This document shows, piece by piece, positions 36,907 to 48,319 of a DNA stretch of 64,000 nt. Where the stretch lies: assembly GCF_040115645.1 (NCBI RefSeq), contig NC_089576.1:1-64000 (forward strand). The letters are read 5' to 3'. The position numbers and the translations under genes were made by a program. The notes beneath the pieces were generated by a model. The model was given only the letters and a program-made list of their open reading frames with translations, was not told where the DNA came from and did not search any database. This DNA comes from Euwallacea fornicatus. Lineage: Eukaryota > Arthropoda > Insecta > Coleoptera > Curculionidae. How positions within the stretch are numbered: position 1 is the first letter of the stretch; the number at the start of each line of letters is the position of its first letter.

Positions 36907-37188
36907 ATGGCGGGCTGCATTCCATGTTTCATAATCCCACTGCTGCTCTTTATCTTTCATAGATATATTCAGCCCATACTACTACGTTTCTGGAATCCTT
37001 GGGAAAAAGCTGGAAAACAAGATGGGGAGAAGTGTAAATTTAACTGTGACTGCAGTTGGAACAAGAATACTTCAGAGACTGATGATTCTAAGAAAAGTGG
37101 AGGTCCAACCAGTAAAGATAGTCTTTCAGAAGATGGAACAAAAAGTATTGCAGTAACTTCTATAGATACAGATAAGAAGGATTTGTAA
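36907..37188 (+). CDS. UPF0729 protein, C18orf32 homologue
   Basis: A single-exon frame of 93 residues. The N-terminus MAGCIPCFIIPLLLFIFHRY has the CxPC-type cysteine pair (Cys4, Cys7) followed by a hydrophobic segment (about 5-18), then IQPILLRFWNPW. This is the diagnostic N-terminal pattern of the UPF0729/C18orf32 family. The rest is polar and probably disordered, with three cysteines at 43-49 and a Ser/Thr/Lys/Asp-rich tail. Family knowledge: the hydrophobic N-terminus directs the human protein to ER and lipid droplets; the molecular role is poorly known. Length is close to the family norm. It is divergent to the zinc-finger gene upstream. Confidence 0.9.
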   Translation: MAGCIPCFIIPLLLFIFHRYIQPILLRFWNPWEKAGKQDGEKCKFNCDCSWNKNTSETDDSKKSGGPTSKDSLSEDGTKSIAVTSIDTDKKDL

Positions 37189-38639
37189 AAAGATTTGTAT
37201 GCAGTGAATATTTGAGTATGTTTTTTGGGTTTTATAATGGTTTATATTTCTTATTATTGTTGATTAAAGCAATGTTAATTTAGTATCTGCTAATGCTGGG
37301 TTTAGATGGTCTATAATATAACATGTAAGAATTGCATAAAAATCAAAAAACTTTTCACCACTTTTAGTTAAACCACTCTATATGAGCCCAGCTTGAGGAG
37401 TATTGTAATGTAAGAGGTTATTAAAGGATCTAATAGATATTTGCATTAGGTGCCTAAATCTGAATATGGAGTTTTTTTTATCCAGACCAGAGTTGACTAT
37501 TCATGTATAAATCGAATGTATGAATGAAAGTGAATGCTTCATTATCTACTATACTTTAATTCATTAAATTGGCTTATCAACAACTACTAAAGCCGAGATT
37601 TTGCTCCTGATAATTTTTATCTCCTCATACTCTCTTCTTGTGCCACTCAATCTAATAGGAAATCACTCAATTTACATTTTCATGATTTTGATGCAAGTAG
37701 GTCTTATGACAAGAATTATTTGACAGGCAACAAAGTATCTGGATAAATTGGAGGTCATATACCTGTTATTAATAAATTATGAGGATATTCATTCTATTTT
37801 TTCTACCTGTTTACAGCTTATTATTAACGACTTCATCCTTTTTAATTTTTTCGTGTTAATTACACTGAATAATTGCCAGGTGATTTGGACTAATTTGTTT
37901 TTTCTTGGTTATTAATGCTTTAAAATGTTTATTTAGCCACCATATCTTCAACTCATTTATCACTGTTGTTAGGTTGAATAAATAAATATTTATTGTATAA
38001 GTGATCTTATAAAAAGTTTTGTGTTGCCGGTTTTCTTGTTGGTCAGTATTTATACATACAGTGAGTCAAAGCCAAACGTTGCTCATTAAACGAAAATACA
38101 TTTTTAACATTATTTCTGGCATTTTTCATAAAGATTTTACATCTTGAAAATGTTTATTAATTAATCTTCTCTCATCAATAGATGTTTGCCCACGCTGACG
38201 ATCCATTTTGACTTATTTTACCATCAAAATTCCTTGAGTGAAAACAATTAGGCTTTCCTTATGCGAAGTTTTTCCTTGGCCCTTTATGCTCGCTATACAG
38301 TATTGAAGTTGTTAAAAACAATAAATAGCATTGGTGTTTTTCGACACATTTTAAGAACATTTTGCAATGATGCATAGCTCAATGAAACGCACTTTTTCAA
38401 TAATTTGGTCATAGGCACATCCCCCCTACACACAACTTTTTTTGGCAATGTGTTTAATTTTTTTAAATAAATATTTCTTTATCTTAAATTTTAAATTCTT
38501 GTACAATTTTAATTTACCTCTTACTTTAGAACATATTCCAGCATGTTGCTTCTCAATTTATAAACATTTTTTAATTATTTCAATCTCTAAAATCACCTTC
38601 TGAAATATTTCAACGTAATGTCCGGATATTATGTATATG
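37189..38639. other. Downstream of UPF0729, probable 3' UTR then AT-rich sequence
   Basis: An AATAAA signal lies at 37977-37982 and a weaker ATTAAA near 37264; either could end the UPF0729 transcript. No further gene was found. Confidence 0.4.
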
Positions 38640-39005
38640 TCGGGGTATCGTTAGGAATTTTCTCCATCATCAATAATTTTAATGTTTTTATATATTAATT
38701 GATAGTAAGGCAAGGCTAACGAATTCAGTACTACCCGACCGCTACTTTGCCCTTCTTTCTAATTACTGCCTTCTTCATTTTTCTCATTCCCCGTGATCCT
38801 CTCGGCTGAAGGGAATGGTACCTGTTCCTCCTGGTTTTCCCACGGACCAAAATTTCACACACGGCCCTTAATTGCATCGGTAATGGTGACCTTGTTCGAC
38901 AGTGCTTTGTTTCCACGATAAACCTGTCAGCCCGCTTTTCAACCTTATTGCTAACTCAAATTTTACATTTCTAAACTTAAGAACTAACAAATCTCCGACA
39001 TATAT
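38640..39005 (-). repeat. Single arm of the 14.2-kb foldback repeat family
   Basis: Closely similar, on the opposite strand, to the arm at 14214-14520. The minus-strand frame 38731-38916 (61 residues) shares CRTRS, QLR and GKTR motifs with the frame at 14309-14590. The outer edge (CTCCGACATATATACATA) is followed within about 15 bp by a CAGGGTG transposon end. Confidence 0.55.
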
Positions 39006-39289
39006 ACATATATACAGGGTGTTTTAAAACTATAGGATCAAATTCTTAGAGATTGTTCAGTGCAAAAATAGAAGACATTTGAGCATGAGAAACTCATATT
39101 CAGAAATATTTCCATAAAGCGGTACACTCTTATGGCGCTTTAAGACAGTTATGTGCCAAAATGTTTTATCGAGCTTTAGTACGTTTTATTATAAATTCGT
39201 GTGAGATACCTTTTTAGATTAAAGACTTCTAATAAATGATTTGGCATTGACCAAACCAATTTTCCCGCTAGATTATTCGATATTTGTGG

Positions 39290-40130
39290 CCATTGTTCTG
39301 AGATAACCCGTTTTAAATCCATTTTATTGTGAATTATATGTTTCCGAATTTGTTTTTTGAAATAATCCCCATAAATGTTCTATTGGGTTGATGTCGGGAT
39401 ATTGGGGAGGTGTTTCGAATACATGAGGGCAATTGAGGATTAGCCACTCACGTACTGTGTAGGCTCTATGATTAGTATTATTATTCTACTGGAAATAATA
39501 ATTTACTCCCAACTCTAATTTATCCACACTTAATTTTAAATTTCCTTTTAAATATACTGTTTAATTCATTATTTCGTCGATTACTATTAAATTGCCTGCA
39601 TGTTTGCAATACCAAACCATTAATTCGTCTACTCTATAGTTAAGGGGTGAAATTGTTTTTTCGGATTTAGTACCTCCTAATTTTATCGACACTTCCATCC
39701 TTCCAAACGATTTTTTTTCACAAAATTTTGGCTCAACTGCAGTGTATTTTTCAGCAAATTCAAGATATCTTCCCGTATGAAGTGATTATCGGATTGTTTC
39801 TTCAACAGTAGTTCCAAAGGGCTGCTCTAATTTTGATTCCAATTTTGGGACACTTTTCTTCGGGTCTGTCTTAAGTTCATGAAAAACGTATCTTGGTTCA
39901 CTCTCTAGCTTTTTTGGGCGTTTACTTTCTGATTTATTCTCACTTCTGTTTTGGTATTTGAATTTATTTACAAATTTTTGAATGGTCGACCGACTTTTTT
40001 TAGGAATTTTTGAAATTTTCGTTTAAGACTTTCTTTCTTCATTTAAATTAATAATAATTTGTTGCTCCTCTTGATTTAGGCCTGTTCTGTATTGATTGTT
40101 TATAATAAAATGGCGCATTAAAGTAAACCA
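39290..40130 (-). pseudogene. Decayed Tc1-like transposase
   Basis: Translating the minus strand in pieces gives, in order, an N-terminal helix-turn-helix-like stretch with KSRSTIQKFVNKF, then SVPKLESKL, then VREWLILNCP and PQYPDINPIEHLWGLF. These are the DNA-binding and DD34E-region signatures of Tc1 transposases (QSPDLNPIEHLW). Several frameshifts and stop codons separate the pieces, so it is dead. A CAGGGTGTTTT end lies at about 39014 on the plus strand. Confidence 0.75.
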
Positions 40131-41940
40131 ATTGAGAAATTGAGCGCTAAAGTGAACCATTAAGGATACATTTTCTATGCGTTAAACAAACATGTCAGTA
40201 CTCAGTCGGTGGAAATATAATTTAAATGGGAAGATGTAGAAAATGTCTAGAAGTCTCGGCCATTTTTTTGCACAGGGGTAAGCTGAGTTCCGAGATTCTT
40301 AAAAACATTAAGTGTCCTGAATTTAAAGTTATTATTAAGTTGTTTATTAAAACTGTTCGGTGTCAATAGAAAACAATAACGTAAAATACTCGTTTTCACA
40401 CTGTCTCATGCTGGGTCCACATCTAATCAACAAAATTGCAACTTCATCTTGCTCAACAATTTAACGACAAAGCGGCAACCTTTCGGATACTTTCATGAGT
40501 CATTTCTGTTTTGTCTGCATATTTTGCAACAATTTCGAGTTCCGTCTCTTGTCGGTAAATATCAAAAGGTTTTTGTTTCATTCGCTATATTGAGAACTGC
40601 GTCGTTCCAAAGTGGACGTGGAAACGAAATAAAAATTTCCCTTGTCTCATGAATGTTCATTTAGTACTAGTTGCAGAGGGAAGGCGGAAAAAGCAAAGTA
40701 GAGAGTTGAAGAAACATGTAAATTAATTGAATTGCCTGAACTTTCGCTAGATAAAACGCGCGCTTCTTCACGATTTTTTTTCCATTGATGTAGATCCACC
40801 CCCAAACCATCTTTTCTTTCGTTTTCGTTCAAGGCTTTTGCTTTAGAATTACAAAAACGACGAGGAAATATGTTTAGAGTGTGTACTGCAACAAGTGAAC
40901 TCAAACTTTAAGTGTAAAGTTATTTCAGATAAACACTTTACGGTGTGGAGACGGTTGCGAAATTGTCTTTTTGCTAAAAAAAAAAATCATTTAGAAATTG
41001 TGTTTATCTGGACCGTTCGATGTTGACCCGGCATTAAGAGAATTCCAAAAGGCTATCATTAACAAAAACCTCTCAACTGGCGGAGAACAGTAAACGTAGG
41101 GCGTAAATTGAGTCATTTATTAGTTCACATCAAACATAGGTTTAACAGATGGGTTAATTCTAGATATGTCATTGATATTTCAAACGCCTACTAGATGTTT
41201 TTTAAAAATCGAAGAAGCTGAGTTCTGGTGCTGCGTAACAGATGAAAATTTTCTTATTGAATTCCAGCCAAAACTATTCCTTTAATTCAATCTCAAACGC
41301 GCTGGATATCGACGGTTCTGCAAAAAATAAAATAAAAACGTCATCTAAAAATAAAATAATATTGCATTACCTTATCAATCTTACATCCATATTATGGCGA
41401 ATGCGCCAGACCCACGCGTCATTCGCCAGTATGCGAACGATTCACCATTGTCTGAACAACTTTCATAGGTGATTATGACTTTTTGCTCTTACATGCGATC
41501 CTGATGATCAGCATTGTTCAATTTTATGAAATCTCAGATATTTCAAAATTCTCCTAAAAAATATGCAGACCTGAGATGGAAACAGGCTGCTGACGCGTTT
41601 TACACATACAGAGTATCTAAAAAAAAAATAGAGGAAGCTATAAGTCAGTGGTTTATAACGTAAAGTCGCCCTTATGTATTGAAATTACATTATTCTTCCT
41701 TATAATTTTCTATGAGCAGTTATGCTGCAAGTGTGATTATTGTAAATTAGTTCTTTAATACAATAAACATATTTATTAGCGTCGTTATTGACGACAATTA
41801 TAGAGTGTCTATTTCAACTGAAATTATTTAAACACGAACATTTAATTTACAGATATGCTTGAAACATAGTCGCAAAGCAGTAAGAACTCTGGTTAAGCAG
41901 TGCGTCTTTAATCTACATATTTTTGTAATAGAGGAGTACT
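40131..41940. other. AT-rich, no recognisable gene
   Basis: Only short chance frames. A possible transposon-like end (CAGAGTATCT) lies near 41610, upstream of the mariner relic, but the match is weak. Confidence 0.4.
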
Positions 41941-41949
41941 TAATTGTAA

Positions 41950-42850
41950 TAAATTTGAACGTTTAGAAAACAACTCAGGACGCTATGGATCTTCAAAAAA
42001 GCCGAAAAAATCACTAGAAGACTTCGATGAAAATATATAACTCAAGATATTGCTTAGTGTAAAGGGAAATCCAAAAATATTAGTAAGCGAAATTTCTAAG
42101 GCGTTTAACTCGTTGAAAGAATTTTGAAGAAACACAAACACCATCTTCATTCTAATCGATGATTTCAATTCTGCAATAATTTCCTTAACTACCTACAAGT
42201 TGATCCACCTTTCTACGCAAAAACTATTTGGTCCCACCAATGCACTTTCAACAACAATAGAGTTTTTAACAGAAATATTAATCGACATTGAAGATAAAAA
42301 AATCTTCGATTTATAGTAGCAAATAATGTTTTAAGAAGATCTAGTCTCAATGTTTGGTGTGGATTTTTTTTATTAGTTGGTTGTTCATTTTTTATTAATG
42401 GAACATTAAACAAAGCGAGATACCACGAACTGTTAACCGGTCATATTAATAGTTTGATTGACAATTTACCTTTTGCGGAATTAAACGGCATTTATTTTCG
42501 AGAAGATCGTGGGACATCTCATAATGCCAGAATAAATGTTAAATTGTTAAATGTCCGATTTCAGGAAAAATGGATAGGAACTAATGGTCCAGCTCGTTGA
42601 CCAGCTCGTCTAACGGATCTTTCACCGTTAGATTTTTAACTATGGGGCTACCTTCGAGATAAAGTCAAATTCGGAAAAAAAGTAGAGGCCTTTTTAACTT
42701 CAAATAAGTTTAATTCATTAAAAAAATATTATTTGTTTGATAATTTAAAGGAATAAAAAAATATTCCAAAAATTTCTGTTAATGATTGGTAGAAAACTAC
42801 CAATAAAATAATCGATTTTGATGAACTTATGATAGTTAAAGACCCTTATG
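41950..42850 (+). pseudogene. Decayed mariner-type (IS630/DD34D-like) transposase
   Basis: Readable blocks in order: GNPKILVSEISKAFN (helix-turn-helix region), TIWSHQCTFNNNRVFN, NVWCGFF, GTLNKARYHELL, FREDRGTSHNAR, EKWIGTNGPAR and DLSPLDF followed by a stop and LWGYLRDKV. This is the standard order of a mariner-type transposase. The first catalytic Asp, normally in WSDE, is replaced in WSHQ, and there are frameshifts and stops. The right end of the element is probably the CACCCTATATA at about 43045. Confidence 0.8.
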
Positions 42851-43865
42851 ATTATTACCTATAATTTTCATTCCATTATATTAATCAGAAAGTTATTTTA
42901 AAAAATATCCATATGATACGATTCTTTTGGACGATCATATCTCAGTAACGGTGCTCATTCGGACCAATGTTTATAAAAACTATTTTCACTCTTTTGGTTT
43001 TACTTTCACCTCCTTAAGTTTTGTACCAACTTTTCGAAACACCCTATATATTAGACCTCATTAACGGAGCATAAGTTTTTTGTGACCCTGTGCAAAATTG
43101 CGTTCAAATAAAATTGCCTTGTAAGAGTCTCCCTTTTTGAGATATTCGCAGTTCAAATTACAAAAAATGCCGTGTTTTTGATGTAAATTGTCCAATATTT
43201 TGCTACAGCTTCCTTTGATTTATCTCGTCGGGTAATGGTCTACGAAGCAATCAATAGGATCAAAGGTCCTAAAAAAATTTTTTTGGGGCCTCTGATCATA
43301 GAATTTACTTATGTTAGAATAACAATTTAATTGAAACTGGCAGAAGGAAAATAATACACATTAAACTCTTGTTCTGAAATTAATATCTCAAAGATGTGTT
43401 TGTATTGTGGTACGAAATTCTAATACGAGATCAACAATTCGAAAACAAATTAATGATTAAGCTCAAGTTGATAAGATATATCCGAAGATTTTCAAATTGA
43501 ATGAGATACACGTGCAAGATAGTTTACTTCGTTTGTTGCACCAAAAAGTTCTGAGAATATCCCCAAAATCCTTTTAGTAGTTCGTTTTTAAGCTTGTCAA
43601 AATTAGTGCGTGAGCGCAGCATGGCCAAAATTGGCATTAGTGGAATCTTCATAGTTTCATGTCATATCCTGACAGAATTTTTTCACTTGAATGTATTAGT
43701 AGCGATTTGGTACACAATTGATACACGCTGTAAATTCACTTTTTAATCAAATCGATTGGTAGATGCTGATTATCCTAAAAAAATGTTTTTAATGTATTTT
43801 TAATGAAAACGTATCTGTCTTATTTTTCTATGACAAATTTGGTTGTTTATCTAGGCTCGATTGTA
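42851..43865. other. Transposon 3' flank and AT-rich sequence
   Basis: Includes the presumed right end of the mariner relic (ACACCCTATATA near 43045). Beyond that nothing was recognised. Confidence 0.4.
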
Positions 43866-44051
43866 CAGGGTGCGTCAATAAAATCACAAAGTAACTTAAT
43901 GAATTCTGTTTAAAATTTTCTTTTAAACTGAATGAATATGTTATGTGATATGGTTATTAAAATATTCATATTTTGAAAATGTGTAGAGACCTACAGGACC
44001 CTTAAAAAAGTATGGTTTTCAAAAGTTACATTTTTTAAATGGCACACACTG
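43866..44051 (+). mobile_element. Small MITE, copy A (186 bp)
   Basis: Starts CAGGGTGCGTCAATAAAATC after TA and ends GGCACACACTG. A second copy in the opposite orientation lies at 45951-46130. Shared internal words include AAGTAACTTAATGAATTCT and AGAGACCT. Confidence 0.7.
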
Positions 44052-44654
44052 CATTTGAGTAGTCTATTGTGTTCTAATCTTAATTATGAACCTTTTTTAT
44101 GTGTAGTTGAACATATATATATATATATCTTATGGTTTAGGAGATATCGTAACTTTTTTCGGAAATTTGTCGTTTTCAAGCACTTACTTATTGACACATA
44201 GCATCTTTAATTTTTATGGGGTAGCCTTCATATTTGGAGTCATGAAAGTAAAAGGCTAAGTCAGTGTTTTGCCAATTAGTCATTTGAGATAAAATCCACA
44301 GGATGTCTGTTATTTATGTGCAAACATAAAAAATTTTAAATTAAAAGTTACTTTTTTTAATCGAATATCTTCGATTCGAATATTTTAAGTTTGCATACTA
44401 GTACTTTGTTGACCGTCACTTTTTATTAAATATTTTCTATACCCATCGTTAATAGTTTTCGAGATATTTTATTTTCAATTTATTCTACACACTACCTATG
44501 GAAACAATAGTATTTTAATCAAGTAGCTATGAAACATTATAATCTGAAATAAATGAAAAACATCTTCTATTTAAGTTTTCTTAAAAGTGCTATTAAATCG
44601 TAATCTATCGTTCTGAGAACTGAGGATACCAAGCATAAACATTTTATTTCATTT

Positions 44655-45690
44655 ACATTTAAACTCGGATATAGCGAAGCTGTATTATAACGAAGAATCG
44701 GTTTTAGCGAACGTTTTTTGAGGAAAAGTTTGCAGGTATGATCAGTTATAATGAACTAATGTTAATTGAAAAGACCATCCTGAAGAATTTATTAGGTAAG
44801 TTTTAGGGTATTTTTTGTCGAAATGATCCCGACACCGGGGAACTGCTATAGAGGGTCTTCCATAGTGATGTGCGGATGATTTAAGGTGGGCTTCCACATG
44901 AAAAAATAATTATAGTTTGTTATATAAATTATTTTCCAACAATGCTTCGTTACAAAAATACAGGGCTGCAACGTTTTAGGAAAAAAATGGAATTTAATGA
45001 ATATTTCCGTAATCGTTCGAGATATTTCAATGAAATTTAGTATTCATAGTTCATTGCGATGTCAATCCATAATGTGTTAAATTTTCTGTTGTTTTATTTG
45101 TCGTATTAAAATAGTTTTGAATAAGTTTGCATCGAAACGCATTTTTTATTGCAATTCATTTCTTTTACAAACTGTCTTTACATATCGAATTTCACAGACA
45201 TATCTCGAACGGTTTCTGAAATATTTATTAAGTTCCATTTTTTTTTCTAAAACTTTGCATCCCTGTATTTTCGTAACGAAACATTTTTGGAACATAGTTT
45301 ATATGACGAACTATTATTGTTTTTTCATGTAAAATCCCACTTTAAAACATCGGCACATAATTAAGGGACACCCTGTATATTAAATCGTACTCGATTTTGC
45401 ACAATTTTGAACTGCATTGGTGGCACTTCATTAGTAATGATGTTAACACTTGAGTAATCTTCAAATTCATCGATGTCCATTTCGCCTTAAGTTAATGTGC
45501 GTATGTCTAGGTTTAGTTCACACTACTAATCAACTATCCTCCAAGTGAACGTAGTTAGAGTCAGTTAAGGCGAACATAACGTATGTATGTCCATATTAAG
45601 TAGAATCGGATATAACGAACGGCCGGTTATAGCGGACAATATTTCTGGTTCCCTCGTGTTTATTATAACAGAGTTCTTTTAAGCAAATGT
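44655..45690. mobile_element. Possible pogo/Tigger-like relic split by a foldback element
   Basis: CGGATATAGCGAA and TTATAACGAA motifs at about 44667-44715 and GGATATAACGAACGG plus GGTTATAGCGGAC at about 45608-45640 resemble the subterminal repeats of pogo-like elements. The foldback at 44851-45375 lies between them. No transposase is seen; low confidence. Confidence 0.25.
44851..45375. mobile_element. Foldback element, ~525 bp, TA-flanked
   Basis: The arms of about 220 bp are inverted copies. The outer ends are GAGGGTCTTCC on the left and CAGGGTGTCCC as the complement of the right end. Shared inner words include TCGTTAC, AAATACAGGG and CGTTCGAGATAT. The element is flanked by TA on both sides and has no coding capacity. 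Confidence 0.75.
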
Positions 45691-45950
45691 TCAAATCAAC
45701 GGCCACCCTCTTGAATACGTATATTTAACGCTTTAATAATATTTTTTTGCACTCGAAACAACATTGCAGGGATTATTAATCTGCAAATTCCATAAAAATT
45801 AAATATGCTATGCATAAAAATATAAATACTTGAAAATTACAATTTTTCGAAGAAAGTCAAGCTATCTCTTAAATCATAAAAATAGGCATGCTCAACTATA
45901 TACAAACAAGGTTTATAATTATAATTAGAATACAATAAATTACTCGAGTA

Positions 45951-46130
45951 CAGGGTGTGCCACTTAAAAATGTTTAATCTTATAGGTCGTATTTTTTTTG
46001 GGCGACCCTGCAGGTCTCTAAATATTTTTAAAATATATATTTCATAGCCAATCACATAACATACACAGTTTGAAGGTAAATTTTAAGTAGAATTCATTAA
46101 GTTACTTTATAAATTCGTTGGCTCACTCTG
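45951..46130 (-). mobile_element. Small MITE, copy B (180 bp), inverted relative to copy A
   Basis: Begins CAGGGTGTGCCAC after TA and ends GCTCACTCTG before TA. Its reverse complement aligns along its whole length with 43866-44051. Confidence 0.72.
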
Positions 46131-47649
46131 TACAACTAAGACTTGGGCTATGCTTAACCCAACCTTTAGCATACATTAATTTCGCTTCCTGCATAAAACC
46201 AGGTAGACCAGCCGACATGTAAAATTATATATACTCGAACCGCAGCCGTGTATTTTCGTGTCAAAATGTATGCATATACATACTTAGGTACATAATTACA
46301 TTTATTCAATTTTGACATACATATGTATACTCACTTATCAGTGCCAGAAGTGGTTTGCATACCTAATACTTAGTGCTAATAAATGTACTCACATGTAGGT
46401 AATTTGGCCAAGAACCAGAGGGGTATCCTGGGACTCTGAGGGAACGCTCCACTATATATATATAATAGTAGATAATGTATATTCTTCTAATTCATTTCAT
46501 TGTGTTGGTGTCTTCACGAGGCCTGCTGTAATCAGTATGAGCCTTGTTTTTTTTATATTTGTATAGCGTTTTTCATCGGAAATTTACAATTTTTGTATTT
46601 TTTTCTTCTCACCCTGAGATGTTCTTATTGACAACCACATGTAATTTTTACACAAGTTGGGAAATGTCATGCTACTAGTCATACACTTCGGTTAAATCTA
46701 GTTTTTCTTATAGTTTTTTCCGAAGCTTTGAAGGTGGTCACGAACATGTCATCGAACCGTTAAAAATGGTTTTCATTCGAGCCCTTAGCAACGAGTGCAT
46801 GCTATTCTCAACTGGTATTAATACTATGCCATTCCTCCCCTACTTGTGTGTGTGCTTAATCCTAAATACTCCCTCCGTTTGGAAATAAGTATTTGATTTT
46901 ATTTTTTGTTAGAAATTAAGGTTATCTTACTAGATTTTGAAATTTTTTTCCGTCTGTTGTTTACTTCATAAGTGCAATAAATAACACAAATAACACAACA
47001 AATAATAAAATTGTTTAAATTAGGAAAAAGTTACGCAATTCAAAGCATATTAACAGTCTGTTTTTCTACCTTGTTAAATTTCAAGTAGTTACAAAGATAT
47101 AAAAAAAACCAAATCCGTTGATTTAGTTTTTTGCAAATAACTTTTATAATGTTACAGTAATAAGAATGAATGTTTTATATTACTAAGACACTTTTGTGAG
47201 TGTTTCCAGTTTCCTTGATAAGTCCTTACTTTAGGAGATAAACTGTTGAACTGTTGATTTTCATATAGGCGCAATATCGAATATTCATATTTGATATTAT
47301 TCTCGGAAACTTTATGAGTTAAGGGATTAGAAATAGACATTATAACATTTTTTTAAACGTCGGTTATGATTTTAACTTATAGCAATGGTACACAATAAAC
47401 AAATAAATGTTGCCATATTTATGTTTGGACAATAATGGTGAAAAATAATGGTTTAATATTTGTTATAATTTGAAACTTCTATTCTATCCAAATTTAGTCG
47501 TGTTGTTGTTATTAAAAACATAATTTAATTAAATTATTTTTTTCCATTTGATGTTGAGTTCAGACGTATGAATAATTAAATAAAATTTGGCACGCGTCAA
47601 AGAAAGTAAGCTTTTACACCACACACATAATTATTAAAAATACTTTATA
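46131..47649. other. AT-rich, nothing recognised
   Basis: Short AT microsatellite near 46454-46469; otherwise no feature found. Confidence 0.45.
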
Positions 47650-48319
47650 AGGCGTTAGTTTTTTCGTAACCACTCTCAATATTTTATATCAGAACTTTTT
47701 TTACAATATTTTTAGATTTTATCCATTAAATTAATTTAATCTCTTACGTCTTTTATTAAGTTTTTGAGTTTTCAGTCTTTTATTAGGAACAATGGTTTAA
47801 GAGATATTTGCAAAAATAAAAACTACTAATTTGGATTATAATCAAAATAATTGTTAGAAATATCTTTCTCCTACCAAAATACAAGATTCTGCCCTTCTTC
47901 TCATGGATTGCCAGATTCTATGAAAAATTCCAGTTCTGTTTCTAATACTCTGACAAGCATTTACAATTTTATTCTTTAACTCTTTTTCATTGGTTCATTG
48001 GTGTAGAGTGTACTAATGTTTTTAAATGTCCCCACACAAAAAAAATCTAAAATATTTAGGCTGGATGACCAAGAAGGCTAAGATTGAAAATTTTCATTAA
48101 AGTTTTGTCATATCCTTAGGTCAATGAAGGCGAACATGGTTAGGTATTTTTGCGAATATCTCTTAAACTATTATTCCTAATAAAAAACGTAAAAAGACGC
48201 AAAAAGTTAATAAAAGGCATAAAAGGATCAAATGAATTTAATGGATAAAATTTTAAAATATCATAAAAAAAGTTCTGAGGTGAAACATTTAAAGCAACTA
48301 CGAAAAAAGTAACACCCTG
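47650..48319. mobile_element. Foldback element with a decayed transposase remnant (~670 bp)
   Basis: The arms of about 170 bp are inverted copies (left 47650-47822, right 48148-48319); the right end reads ACACCCTG followed by TA. The centre (about 48023-48080, minus strand) translates as a worn form of WPxRSPDLxPLDFFLWG, with PSWSS, NILDFF and VGTF in the right order, so this is another mariner-derived non-autonomous element. Confidence 0.6.
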
